Assembly (NCBI RefSeq): GCF_000635915.2
Contig: NZ_CP015614.1
Location: forward strand, 124,001 to 188,000
From: Brevundimonas naejangsanensis
GTDB taxonomy: Bacteria; Pseudomonadota; Alphaproteobacteria; Caulobacterales; Caulobacteraceae
Length of the DNA stretch: 64,000 nt
Reading direction: 5' to 3'
Shown here piece by piece: positions 27,693-37,893 of this stretch. The notes below the pieces were generated by a model. The model did no database searches, was not told the DNA's origin, and worked only from the letters and a program-made list of their open reading frames with translations. Each line of letters opens with the position of its first letter. The stretch's first letter is position 1. Both the position numbers and the translations under genes were made by a program.

Positions 27693-28333
27693 ACCTCGTC
27701 ATCGCCGTCGACGGCCCCGCCGCCTCGGGCAAGGGCACCATCGCCGCGCGTCTGGCCGCTCACTACGGCCTGCCGTATCTGGACACCGGCCTGCTGTATC
27801 GCGCCGTGGGCCTGGCGGTGCTGGATGCGGGCGGCGATCTCGGCGACGCCGAGACGGCGGCCAAGGCGGCGCGGGCGCTGGATCTGGCCAGCCTGAGCGA
27901 CAACCCCCGCCTGACCGATCGCGGCGCGGGCGAGGCGGCCAGCCGCGTGGCCAGCCATCCGGGCGTGCGCGCGGCCCTGCTCAAGCTGCAGCAGGACTTC
28001 GCGGCGCAGGCGGGCGGCGCGGTGCTGGACGGGCGCGACATCGGCACGGTGATCGCGCCGGGCGCTCCGGCCAAGCTCTATATCACCGCCAGCCCCGAGG
28101 TGCGGGCCGAGCGGCGCTGGAAGCAGCTGACCGCGCGCGGCGAGGTCATCGCCTTCGACGACATGCTGGACGATATCCGCCGCCGCGACGCCCGCGACGC
28201 GGGCCGCGACGACGCCCCGATGGTCCAGGCGGACAACGCCGTCTTGCTGGACACGACCGATCTAGGTATAGAGGCCGCCTTCGATGCGGCCCGCCGTATC
28301 GTCGAGGCGGCGCGAGCCAGGGCCGGGATCTGA
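27689..28333 (+). CDS. cmk: Cytidylate kinase
   Basis: The 214-residue enzyme phosphorylates CMP and dCMP. It has the P-loop [16 protein letters not shown], the NMP-binding segment [11 protein letters not shown] and the family signature [19 protein letters not shown]. Its ATG overlaps the aroA stop codon. The cmk-rpsA order downstream is conserved across Proteobacteria, with 184 non-coding bases before rpsA. Confidence 0.96.
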   Translation: MNLVIAVDGPAASGKGTIAARLAAHYGLPYLDTGLLYRAVGLAVLDAGGDLGDAETAAKAARALDLASLSDNPRLTDRGAGEAASRVASHPGVRAALLKLQQDFAAQAGGAVLDGRDIGTVIAPGAPAKLYITASPEVRAERRWKQLTARGEVIAFDDMLDDIRRRDARDAGRDDAPMVQADNAVLLDTTDLGIEAAFDAARRIVEAARARAGI

Positions 28334-28517
28334 TCCCGCCGGGCGAATCCAACGCTCCGATCTCCTCGACGGCCGCGGGCGTTCTGGCTTTCTGTCGTCG
28401 CGCTTTTCCAGCGCGTGTCGCCTCGCCTCGTGACGACCTGACTTCCCCTTTCTCACCCCCTTCGCGCGCGACCATCCGGCCGTGCGCGTTTCGCTTTCAT
28501 CAACCTCAAGAGTTTCC

Positions 28518-30215
<1,698 letters not shown>

Positions 30216-30238
30216 TCGTCCTCGGTGATCGGGAAACG

Positions 30239-30273
30239 GGGCGGCCGGAGCGATCCGGCCGCCCTTTTTCTTT
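30239..30273 (+). terminator. Rho-independent terminator after rpsA
   Basis: GGGCGGCCGGA-GCGA-TCCGGCCGCCC is a perfect 11-bp stem followed by TTTTTCTTT, 24 bases past the rpsA stop codon. Confidence 0.9.
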
Positions 30274-30448
30274 GGCCGCGACCCTGGCTCTTTGCGACGT
30301 ATTTTCTTCCTCACACGGCCCATCGGCGGCGAAACCTGCCACGCTGGAATGCAAGAAACCTTCACGACGATGCGTTTTGCCCTTTCTTCCTGTGGCGACA
30401 GGCGGTTAGGGTGTCTTCCCGGACGGTGAAACCATGGCGGGGGCCTGA

Positions 30449-30739
30449 ATGATCAAGTCTGAACTGATCGAGAAGTTGGCGGCTGAGAACCTGCACCTCA
30501 CCCATGCCGAGGTGGAGCGGGTCGTAAATGTGATCCTCGGCTGCATGACTGACACCCTGTCCGAAGGCGGACGGGTCGAGCTTCGAGGCTTCGGCGCCTT
30601 TTCGGTGCGCAGCCGACCGGCGCGGACGGGGCGCAACCCCCGCACCGGCGAAACGGTCGAGGTCCCGGCCAAGGCCGTGCCCTTCTTCAAGAGCGGCAAG
30701 GAGCTGCGCGAGCGGCTGAACGCCTCCGGCGACGCCTGA
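30449..30739 (+). CDS. ihfB: Integration host factor subunit beta
   Basis: The 96-residue DNA-bending protein has the HU/IHF fold: [17 protein letters not shown] at the start, then [20 protein letters not shown] and [19 protein letters not shown] in the beta arm. The [10 protein letters not shown] tip, with the intercalating proline, is present. It forms the IHF heterodimer with IhfA, which is encoded elsewhere. Its place after rpsA is conserved in Proteobacteria. The 175 bases upstream follow a terminator, so it probably has its own promoter. Confidence 0.95.
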   Translation: MIKSELIEKLAAENLHLTHAEVERVVNVILGCMTDTLSEGGRVELRGFGAFSVRSRPARTGRNPRTGETVEVPAKAVPFFKSGKELRERLNASGDA

Positions 30740-30761
30740 TATCATCTGAAAGACTGATTCA

Positions 30762-31175
30762 ATGAGCCTGCTGTCCGAGTTTCGGGAATTCGCCGCGCGC
30801 GGCAACGTCGTCGACCTGGCGGTCGGGGTCATCATCGGGGCCTCGTTCGGCAAGATCGTCACCAGCCTGGTCGATCAGGTGGTGATGCCGCCAATCGGCC
30901 TGCTGCTGGGCCGGGTGGACTTCTCCAAGCTGGAGTGGGTCCTGGTGCCGGAAGACCCGGCGACAGAGGCGGTCGAGAAGGTGGCCATTCAATACGGCGC
31001 CTTCATCAACACCCTGATCCAATTCCTGATCGTGGCCTTCGTGGTTTTCCTGATGGTCAAGATGGTCAACAAGCTGCGCCGCGAGCAGCCGGCCGGGCCT
31101 GAGGCGCCCGCTGCGCCGACGCCGACCGAAGCGCTGCTGGCCGAAATCCGCGACGAGCTGAAGGCGCGCTCCTAA
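30762..31175 (+). CDS. mscL: Large-conductance mechanosensitive channel
   Basis: The 137-residue inner-membrane protein has the MscL signature: FREFAARGNVVDLAVGVIIG at the N-terminal helix and pore-lining TM1 with the Gly/Ala packing pattern. TM2 is ALIQFLIVAFVVFLMVKMVN-like, and the basic-acidic C-terminal helix bundle ends with LLAEIRDELKARS. It opens as a pentamer on hypo-osmotic shock. It lies 22 bases after ihfB and may share its transcript. Confidence 0.96.
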   Translation: MSLLSEFREFAARGNVVDLAVGVIIGASFGKIVTSLVDQVVMPPIGLLLGRVDFSKLEWVLVPEDPATEAVEKVAIQYGAFINTLIQFLIVAFVVFLMVKMVNKLRREQPAGPEAPAAPTPTEALLAEIRDELKARS

Positions 31176-31189
31176 ACGGCGGCGCCGGA

Positions 31190-31217
31190 CGAGGGCCGCA
31201 ACCGGCCCTCGTTTCCC
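31190..31217 (+). terminator. Terminator after mscL
   Basis: CGAGGGCCG-CAAC-CGGCCCTCG is a 9-bp stem with a 4-base loop followed by TTTCCC, 14 bases past the stop codon. It also abuts the 3' end of the minus-strand acetyltransferase gene. Confidence 0.75.
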
Positions 31218-31218
31218 T

Positions 31219-32385
31219 TCATGCCCGCGCTTGCACCGCTTGAGCGCGCAGGGGCGTCGACGCCAGCCTCAGGGCGGCGCTGGCGCGCGCCGGCAGGGGG
31301 CGCAGACAGAAGGAATAGTCGCCGTCATAGGGCGTGGGCCGCCAGCCCGCGTCCTGCATCCCATCGTCGAAGGCGATGTGACAGTGGCCCCAGCCGCCCT
31401 CGCGCCAGGCCTTTTGGCCCAGTCGGCCCAGGGCGGCGAGCAGGTCGGGCGACACCACCTGCAGCCGCACCTTGGCGGCGCCCAGCGCCGGCGCCATGCG
31501 ACGCAGGCCCTCGACCAGCGCCTGGACCGCCGTCGAATCATTGTCCAGCGCGACCAGGTCGATGATCTCCAGGATCGGCGGCTCCAGCGGCGTCTGCTTG
31601 TTCAGCATGGCCACCGCGAAACCCGTCAGGCGCCCGCCGTCGCGATAGGCCAGGCTCAGCGGCGGCACCGTCAGATCGGGGTCCGACAGACGCCAGCGCA
31701 TGATGTCCGGGCTGCGGTCCGCCATCAGCCGCCCCTCGGCGCGCAGGGCCGTCCAGAACCGGGCGTAGTCCGAGCGCTGCGACAGGTCGGGGCTGAGGCT
31801 GACCCCGTCTGGCAGGCGGCTTTCGGCCTGACGCAGGCGGCGCTCGCCGTTGAGGCGGGGCAGGGGGGACAGCTGCTCGCCCAGCAGGCGCGCCAGCGTC
31901 GGAGCGCGGTCCACGACCTCGCGCAGGCCCCGTCCATACAGGCAGGCCGCCGGGTCGATCAGCCAGGACAGCTTCAGCGTATGGGTTTCGGGCGGCCAGG
32001 GAACCATGCCGTGCCGCTGGTACAGCGGACTGGAGCGGGCGTTGGCGTTCAGCGTGTAGCGGGCGAAACAGGCGGGTTGGTCGATGAAGGCGTTGATCAG
32101 GGCCCGGCTGCGGCCCCGCTGCGCCGGAGGCACGACGATGGAATAGCCCGTCGCGGCGTGCAGGCGTTGATCGTTGCGCCAGAAGCGCTGGATGAAGTTG
32201 CCGACGAAGGCTTCAGGCCCGGCGCCGTGGTCGATCACCCAGCCGTGCGGGGCGTCGATCTCGGCCGAGGCCGGGTTCGCCATCAACCAGCGCCAGCCCG
32301 CCGCCGACCGTTCCGGCCACCACACGCTGCTGTGCAGTCGATTGACGGCCTCGAGATCGCTTTCGTTGAACGGGCGCAACGACAT
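31219..32385 (-). CDS. GNAT-like N-acetyltransferase, function unknown
   Basis: The 388-residue protein begins LRPFNESDLEAVNRLHSSVW, like an N-acetyltransferase fold. It has an acetyl-CoA site candidate in PPAQRGRSRALINAFIDQ (the usual R/Q-x-x-G-x-A/G is RGRSRA). The C-terminal half is a second, degenerate GNAT-like region (RLTGFAVAMLNKQ...). Such two-lobe proteins are found near polysaccharide and cell-envelope genes in Alphaproteobacteria. No substrate can be named. It faces the mscL terminator and is divergent from the peptide transporter. Confidence 0.65.
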   Translation of the reverse strand: MSLRPFNESDLEAVNRLHSSVWWPERSAAGWRWLMANPASAEIDAPHGWVIDHGAGPEAFVGNFIQRFWRNDQRLHAATGYSIVVPPAQRGRSRALINAFIDQPACFARYTLNANARSSPLYQRHGMVPWPPETHTLKLSWLIDPAACLYGRGLREVVDRAPTLARLLGEQLSPLPRLNGERRLRQAESRLPDGVSLSPDLSQRSDYARFWTALRAEGRLMADRSPDIMRWRLSDPDLTVPPLSLAYRDGGRLTGFAVAMLNKQTPLEPPILEIIDLVALDNDSTAVQALVEGLRRMAPALGAAKVRLQVVSPDLLAALGRLGQKAWREGGWGHCHIAFDDGMQDAGWRPTPYDGDYSFCLRPLPARASAALRLASTPLRAQAVQARA

Positions 32386-32735
32386 GTCTGTTTGAGTCTC
32401 CCCAGCCCAGTTTCGGCGTTCGAGGAGCGTGCGCGAAATATGTGTAGAATGATCTAATCACCCTCAAAACGCGAACTTTGCGACGATCGGGCGCCCGTCG
32501 GCGGCCAAGATTTGGCCGTTAACGCTTGTTTGCAATCCGTGACCGTGCTGTTTCTGGACGCTTCCACGCCCGTCGGGGGCGTCAGACAATGGAGCTTGCC
32601 GTTGAGCACGACGGACGGAGGGGGCGCGCGACCTGCGCGCCGGCCCGGCACTCGAGGGGGCGACGCCCAGGCGATGGCCCAGACGGTGACTGTGAATAAG
32701 GCGAAGTCGATCATGATCTGCGCGGGGGCCCAGGC
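32386..32735. other. Divergent intergenic region, acetyltransferase / peptide transporter
   Basis: About 350 bases. A possible minus-strand promoter is TTGAGG (32462-32467) with CACATA 17 bases on. A GGGGGCGCGCGACC-TGCGCGCC run near 32627 can form a hairpin. A 75-codon open frame at 32512-32739 has no recognisable features and I do not call it a gene. Confidence 0.4.
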
Positions 32736-34586
32736 ATGAATATCGTCATCGCCATCGGTCTGATCATCACCCTGGTCACGGGCGTGCCCGTGCTGATGCA
32801 GATCCTGAAACACCACCCGCGCGGACTGATCATCCTGTTCTTCGCGGAGATGTGGGAGCGCTTCTCCTACTATGGGATGCGCGGCATCCTGATCTTCTTC
32901 CTGACCCAGCACTTCCTGTTCAACGACGCCCAGGCCGGCTCGGCCTATGGCTCGTACACCTCGCTGGTCTATCTGCTGCCGCTGCTGGGCGGCATGATGG
33001 CGGACCGCTTCATCGGCACGCGCAAGGCCGTGGCCTTCGGCGCCCTGCTGCTGGTGGCCGGTCACGGCATGATGGCCTTCGAGGGCCGTCCCGCCACCGA
33101 AACCCTGACCTATCAGGGCGCGACTTATGAAATCTCGGCCGAAGGCCGGGGCGCCGCGCGCGACGTGGGCCTGATGGTCAACGGCCAGAAATACGCCTTC
33201 GCCCCGGTCGAGAACGGCCTGGCGATCCAGAACCTGCCGCAGGACGCGCCGATCCCGGCCGTGCTGCCGACCGGCGACTACAAGATCGAGGTGACCCGCG
33301 ACCTGGCGGGCATCAACGTCTTCTACCTGGCCATCGCCCTGATCATCATGGGGGTGGGCTATCTGAAGCCGAACATCTCCACCATCGTGGGGCAGCTGTA
33401 TCCTGACGGCGACCCGCGCCGGGATTCGGGCTTTACCCTCTACTATTACGGCATCAACCTGGGGGCCTTCTGGGCCGCGGTGCTGTGCGGCTATCTGGGC
33501 CAGACGGTCGGCTGGTGGGCGGGCTTCGGCCTGGCCGGGGTCGGCATGGCGCTGGGCTGGGTCGTCTTCGTCCTGGGCAAGCCGCTGCTGCAGGGCAAGG
33601 GCGAGCCGCCGGTCGAAGGCGAGCTCAACAAGCCCTTCCTGGGCCCGCTGAATCGCGAGTGGTCGATCTATCTGCTGAGCGTGCTGGGCGTCGGCGTGGT
33701 GTGGTTCATGGTTCAGCGCAACGCTCTGGTGGGCTGGGTGCTGGGCGCCGCCACCGTCGCGTCGCTGGCCTTCATCGCCTATATCATCGTCAAGGTCTGC
33801 GAGAACCGCATCCAGCGCGAACGCATGATGCTGGCGGTGGTGCTGATCTTCGGCTCGGTGGTCTTCTTCACCCTGTTCGAACAGGCCGGCACCTCGCTGA
33901 ACCTGTTCGCTGACCGTAACGTCGACCTCAGCCTGACGCCGACGGCGGTTCAGTTCCTGGGCGTCACCGTCGGCACCCCGGCCCAACTGGCGGCGGCGGG
34001 CATCACGCCCACGGGCTTCTGGATCGACGCCACGGTGACGGCGGCGCAGACCCAGTCGTTCAACGCCGGCTTCATCCTGATCTTCGCGCCGATCATGGCG
34101 GCCCTGTGGGCCTTCCTGGGCCGACGCAACATGGACCCGAACCCGGTCCTGAAGTTCGGCCTCGGCCTGCTGCAGGTCGGCCTGGGCTTCATGATCGTGG
34201 TGTGGGGCGCCGGTCTGGCCGATTCGGCCTTCCAGATGCCGGTGCTGCTGCTGGGCCTGCTCTACATGTTCCACACCCTTGGCGAGCTGTTCCTGTCGCC
34301 GGTGGGCCTGTCGGAAATCACCAAGCTGTCGCTGGCCAAGGTCGTCAGCTTCATGATGGCCGTGTGGTTCCTGGCCTCGTCGATTGCTCAGTACGTCGGC
34401 GGCTGGATCGCCGGTCTGGCCGGGACCGAGACGGTCGGCGGCCAGGTGCTGGACCCGGGCGCCGCGCTGCGCACCTCGCTGGAGGTGTTCGGCATGCTGG
34501 GCGTGTGGGGCATGGGCATCGGCGTCGGTTTCATCGTCCTCAGCTTCTTCATCAAGGGCTGGTCGCACGAGAAGGCGCCGCACTAG
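32736..34586 (+). CDS. POT/PTR-family proton-coupled oligopeptide transporter
   Basis: The 616-residue protein has the POT signature helix FFAEMWERFSYYGMRG (about 36-50) with the proton-coupling ExxERF motif, and YLLPLLGGMMADRFIGTRKA after it. GYLKPNISTIVGQLY and the second-half motif FTLFEQAGTSLNLFADRNVD follow. Two unusual points: an extra hydrophobic segment precedes helix 1 (residues 2-22), and a ~73-residue soluble insertion follows helix 3 (about 118-190). The insertion is beta-rich, with YEISAEGRG and NGQKYAFAPVENG. It probably imports di- and tripeptides. Two hairpins follow the gene. Confidence 0.93.
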   Translation: MNIVIAIGLIITLVTGVPVLMQILKHHPRGLIILFFAEMWERFSYYGMRGILIFFLTQHFLFNDAQAGSAYGSYTSLVYLLPLLGGMMADRFIGTRKAVAFGALLLVAGHGMMAFEGRPATETLTYQGATYEISAEGRGAARDVGLMVNGQKYAFAPVENGLAIQNLPQDAPIPAVLPTGDYKIEVTRDLAGINVFYLAIALIIMGVGYLKPNISTIVGQLYPDGDPRRDSGFTLYYYGINLGAFWAAVLCGYLGQTVGWWAGFGLAGVGMALGWVVFVLGKPLLQGKGEPPVEGELNKPFLGPLNREWSIYLLSVLGVGVVWFMVQRNALVGWVLGAATVASLAFIAYIIVKVCENRIQRERMMLAVVLIFGSVVFFTLFEQAGTSLNLFADRNVDLSLTPTAVQFLGVTVGTPAQLAAAGITPTGFWIDATVTAAQTQSFNAGFILIFAPIMAALWAFLGRRNMDPNPVLKFGLGLLQVGLGFMIVVWGAGLADSAFQMPVLLLGLLYMFHTLGELFLSPVGLSEITKLSLAKVVSFMMAVWFLASSIAQYVGGWIAGLAGTETVGGQVLDPGAALRTSLEVFGMLGVWGMGIGVGFIVLSFFIKGWSHEKAPH

Positions 34587-34594
34587 AGCAAAAA

Positions 34595-34624
34595 GCCGGT
34601 CCGGCGTTCGCGCGCCGGACCGGC
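34595..34624. terminator. First hairpin between the convergent peptide transporter and TonB receptor genes
   Basis: GCCGGTCCGGCG-TTCGCG-CGCCGGACCGGC is a perfect 12-bp stem directly after the transporter stop, without a T run. It may be a stability hairpin or a bidirectional barrier. Confidence 0.6.
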
Positions 34625-34640
34625 CGACCATCAAAGGAAA

Positions 34641-34672
34641 GGGCGGCGTCTCGCAGGAGGCGCCGCCCTTTT
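34641..34672 (+). terminator. Terminator after the peptide transporter
   Basis: GGGCGGCG-N12-CGCCGCCC forms an 8-bp GC stem followed by TTTTCAG. It lies 54 bases past the transporter stop, between convergent genes. Confidence 0.75.
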
Positions 34673-34725
34673 CAGTTGTCCGGGGAAAGGCCCCGGCTGG
34701 TTCCGGGGCGCGTGGTTTCAGTTCC

Positions 34726-36789
34726 TCAGAAGGTCTTGCGCAGCCGGATCTGATAGAAGGTGCGCGGGTCGATGAAGCGGTTCTCGACAAAGGCGATCGG
34801 CCGCGTCTCGCGATCCGCGAACTGGGTGAGCTGGACGTTGAAGTCGTCCCAGATGTTGATCTGGGCGCGGATCGACAGGGTCGGCGTCGGCTTATACTCG
34901 CCCCACAGCTCATAGTAGTCGTGACCGCGCCAGCCCGAGATCTGGTCCGGACGATAGTTCTTCTGGCCCAGCAGGGGGATCCAGGCGCCGCCCCACTGCA
35001 TCTTCCAACGCGTGATGTCCTGCTGGAAGGTGATGGTCGCCTGACTGGCGCGGACGCCGGAGATGGGGCGGATCTCGCCGGTGGTCGGATCGGTGACTTC
35101 GGTGTGGTTCCAGGTGTTGCGGAAGCCGAACTTGCCGCCCGAGACGCCGAGTTTGTCGGTCGGCACGGTGACGTTCAGCACCAGCTGGTCAAGCGTCCCG
35201 TCGCCGATATTGCCCACGGCGGCGTAACCGCCTTCCAGGGGGATGACATCGATGGCGTCGGTGATCTCGTCATGGCGCAGGCCGATGCTGACGACGCCTT
35301 CGCCCCAGAAACGCTTCTCATAGGTCAGTTCTGCGACCCAGCGCGATTCGGGATGCAGGTTCACATTGCCGCCGAAGACATTGCCGTCGGCGAACTCGGC
35401 CGAGGCGGCGAAGTCGCTGAAGTCCAGCTGACCGACGGTGCGCTCCAGCCGCAGGCGCAGCTGGTTGTTGGCGGCCGGGGTCCAGGTGGCCAGCAGGCGC
35501 GGCTTGGCGAAGAAGAAGCTCTTTTCCTGATCCGCGTCGCCGGACTGGCTGATGGTCGAGGATTCCAGCCGCAGGCCGCTTTCCAGCGTCCATTTCGGGT
35601 TGATGCGCCAGGTCGCCTTGCCGAACAGTTCGCCGCGCGTCTCCTCGACCTTGACCGAGGCGGAGGGCAGGGGCTCCTCGACGCCGTCGATGGAATAGGC
35701 CTGGTCGCGCTGCATCATGTTGTAGGCGATTTCGCCGCCCGCCTCGAAATCCATCGCCGGGGTCCGCTCATAGCGCACCAGGCCGCGCAGAATGGTTTCG
35801 GATGACGTGCCGTCTGAGCTGAACAGCTGTTCCGAGCTTGGCGCATCGACAACGCGGCCGCGCGAGACAGACGCCGATTCATAGTCCCCGAACTCGTGGA
35901 TGAAGCGGGTTTCCAGCTTCAGCTTCTCGGACAGGGGGCGGGTGTAGACGACGCCGAACTCGCCGCTGTTACCGTCTTCATCATACAGGCTTTCGCGCAG
36001 CACGCCGGGCGCGGTCTGGCGGTTGATGTTGTGCCAGTCGTTGATCCCATAACGCGCCGTCAGGTCGATCTTGCCGCCCAGGAAAGGACTGGAGAAGTTG
36101 CCCCGGATCGAGTTCCCGCCGCCGTAGCCGTCGTTGTAGTAATCTTCGGCGCGCAGGGTCTCTCCGTTCGGGCCGACGCGGCGCAGCGGGCCGGCCCCGT
36201 TGGAATCGCTCATGGAGATGCCGTCGCTTAAGGTCACGCCCCAGGTCTGGTCGCCCTTGCGCTCGGTGAACTGATAGGAGCCGCCGAACAGGTCCTGGCC
36301 GCCCTCGAACAGATTGGCGTTGAAGGTGGCGATATGCTCGCGGCTGACCGTGTTCTTCAGGATGACGTTGGCGACGACGGAATAGCCCTGCATCTCGATG
36401 CCCGGCGCCCCGCCGCGGATCAGTTCGATACGCTCGACCTGGCTGGCCACGGTGCGGCTCAGCACGTTGGAGCCGGTGTCGTTCTTGGAGGCCGGGCGCG
36501 AGCCGTTGATCAGGACGTTGCCGACCGCGCCTTCAAAGCCGCGCGCGCCGTCGCCGTCGTTGACCGAGAAGCCAGGCACCCGGTTGACCATGTCCAGCGC
36601 CGTGTTCGGGCGCGCGTCGACGAAGAAGTCGGGGGTGAAGATCAGCACGGCCTGGTCGCCGGGGACAGCGGACTGCCGGGCCGGGGCGTCGGCCCGATCA
36701 GCGGCCCGATCAGCGGCCAGGGCGGCGGCCGGCGCGGCGGCGGCCAGCAGCAGTGCGGTGGTCGCCAGCAGGGCGCTCTTGGTGTTCAT
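34726..36789 (-). CDS. TonB-dependent outer-membrane receptor
   Basis: The 687-residue protein has a signal peptide ([19 protein letters not shown]). It continues with a plug domain (ALDMVNRVPGFSVNDGDGARGFEG, VLINGSRPASKN, QVERIELIRGGAPGIEMQGY) and a ~22-strand barrel ending in FYQIRLRKTF with the C-terminal phenylalanine. Family knowledge: it imports iron complexes, sugars or other large nutrients with TonB-ExbBD energy. The substrate is unknown. Between the signal peptide and plug is an RAADRADAPAR stretch encoded by a short duplicated GATCAGCGGCC sequence. It is divergent from the TraB/GumN gene. Confidence 0.92.
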   Translation of the reverse strand: MNTKSALLATTALLLAAAAPAAALAADRAADRADAPARQSAVPGDQAVLIFTPDFFVDARPNTALDMVNRVPGFSVNDGDGARGFEGAVGNVLINGSRPASKNDTGSNVLSRTVASQVERIELIRGGAPGIEMQGYSVVANVILKNTVSREHIATFNANLFEGGQDLFGGSYQFTERKGDQTWGVTLSDGISMSDSNGAGPLRRVGPNGETLRAEDYYNDGYGGGNSIRGNFSSPFLGGKIDLTARYGINDWHNINRQTAPGVLRESLYDEDGNSGEFGVVYTRPLSEKLKLETRFIHEFGDYESASVSRGRVVDAPSSEQLFSSDGTSSETILRGLVRYERTPAMDFEAGGEIAYNMMQRDQAYSIDGVEEPLPSASVKVEETRGELFGKATWRINPKWTLESGLRLESSTISQSGDADQEKSFFFAKPRLLATWTPAANNQLRLRLERTVGQLDFSDFAASAEFADGNVFGGNVNLHPESRWVAELTYEKRFWGEGVVSIGLRHDEITDAIDVIPLEGGYAAVGNIGDGTLDQLVLNVTVPTDKLGVSGGKFGFRNTWNHTEVTDPTTGEIRPISGVRASQATITFQQDITRWKMQWGGAWIPLLGQKNYRPDQISGWRGHDYYELWGEYKPTPTLSIRAQINIWDDFNVQLTQFADRETRPIAFVENRFIDPRTFYQIRLRKTF

Positions 36790-36932
36790 CTGTCCTCTCC
36801 CTCGGTGTCGGCCGAGGTGTGGACGGGCCGTGTTGCGATCTCCAGTTACAAGCTGGACAGGTGGATTAAATCGCGGACAGCATTACGGAGATTTCATTAC
36901 AGCCAGGAAAAAGGAATGAATATAACGCTGAA

Positions 36933-37877
36933 ATGCATAGCCGCTCTTCTTCCCTAGTCTTGTCGTTAGTTTCGGCTTTCGCCCTGTCGGTCGGGACGGC
37001 GAAAGCGCAAGAGGCGGCGGCTCCCAACACGGTCGAGGACGTCGTGGTCACCGCCCGTCGTATCGAGGGGCCGATGTGGGAGGTCCGGCGCGGCGACAGC
37101 GTGCTGTTCCTGGTCGGGGCCATAGAAGGCCTGCCGCGCGACATGGAATGGCGCACCGACGCCCTGCTCTCGGCGGTCGAGCGGGCCGACCGGGTGCTGT
37201 TTCCCATTCAGGGGCAGGCGTCTCTGGCGGATGTCGGGCGCCTCGTCTGGCGCATCCGCACCCTGACGCGCCAGCCGGATGGACGGACCAGCGCCGACTA
37301 CCTGTCGCCAGAACTGGAGGCGCGGGTCCAGCGGATCACGGGCGAGGGGCCCAGCCGCAAGAGTTTCATGATGCTGTCGGCGGACCTGATGGAGCACGGC
37401 GGCTACGCCCGCAGGGCGCGCCCCGTCTCCGAAATCGTGCGCCGCGCCGCCCGCGCCAACAAGAAGGCGGCTGAGCCGGTGGGCGTCTATCGCGGCGACG
37501 AGATGATCGACAAGGTGCTGACCACGCCGCCCGAAGCGTATCTGAACTGCATGGAGGCCGCGACGACGGCGGCCGAGGCCGGGCCGGGAAACGGCGCCCA
37601 GCGGGTCGAGGACTGGCGGCAGCGACGCGTCCCCGACGTCCTGGCCTCGACGCTGGATCAAGCGGTCGACGCCTGCTCCTACTGGTCGGTGATGGGGCAG
37701 GGCGAACGGCTGCGTGATGTCTGGCGTCAAGGCATGGCCCAGTCCCTGTCCGAGGCGGGGGTCACTGTCGCCATAGTGCCGCTCAGGCTGCTGGCCGAAC
37801 CGAACGGTATGCTGGATCAACTGGCGCGAGAGGGGCTGGATCCGCTGGGTCCCGATTGGCGCGCGCCCCAGCCTTGA
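36933..37877 (+). CDS. TraB/GumN-family protein with a TonB-receptor-like N-terminus
   Basis: The 314-residue exported protein has a signal peptide (LVLSLVSAFALSVGTAKA). The mature start is NTVEDVVVTARR, which is like the N-terminal segment of many TonB-dependent receptors. A TraB/GumN-like domain follows (PMWEVRRGDSVLFLVGAIEG). Conserved Gly and Glu residues of that domain are present in the first third. C-terminal cysteines (NCMEAAT and DACSYW) could form a disulfide. GumN-type proteins are proposed to be Tiki/erythromycin-esterase-like hydrolases, with function mostly unproven. It is divergent from a TonB receptor, so a functional link is possible. Confidence 0.8.
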   Translation: MHSRSSSLVLSLVSAFALSVGTAKAQEAAAPNTVEDVVVTARRIEGPMWEVRRGDSVLFLVGAIEGLPRDMEWRTDALLSAVERADRVLFPIQGQASLADVGRLVWRIRTLTRQPDGRTSADYLSPELEARVQRITGEGPSRKSFMMLSADLMEHGGYARRARPVSEIVRRAARANKKAAEPVGVYRGDEMIDKVLTTPPEAYLNCMEAATTAAEAGPGNGAQRVEDWRQRRVPDVLASTLDQAVDACSYWSVMGQGERLRDVWRQGMAQSLSEAGVTVAIVPLRLLAEPNGMLDQLAREGLDPLGPDWRAPQP

Positions 37878-37893
37878 TGCAAGACCGGGGCGG

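Noticed and set aside
32512..32739. 75-codon open frame before the peptide transporter
   Set aside because: No recognisable domain or upstream site; more likely promoter or leader DNA.
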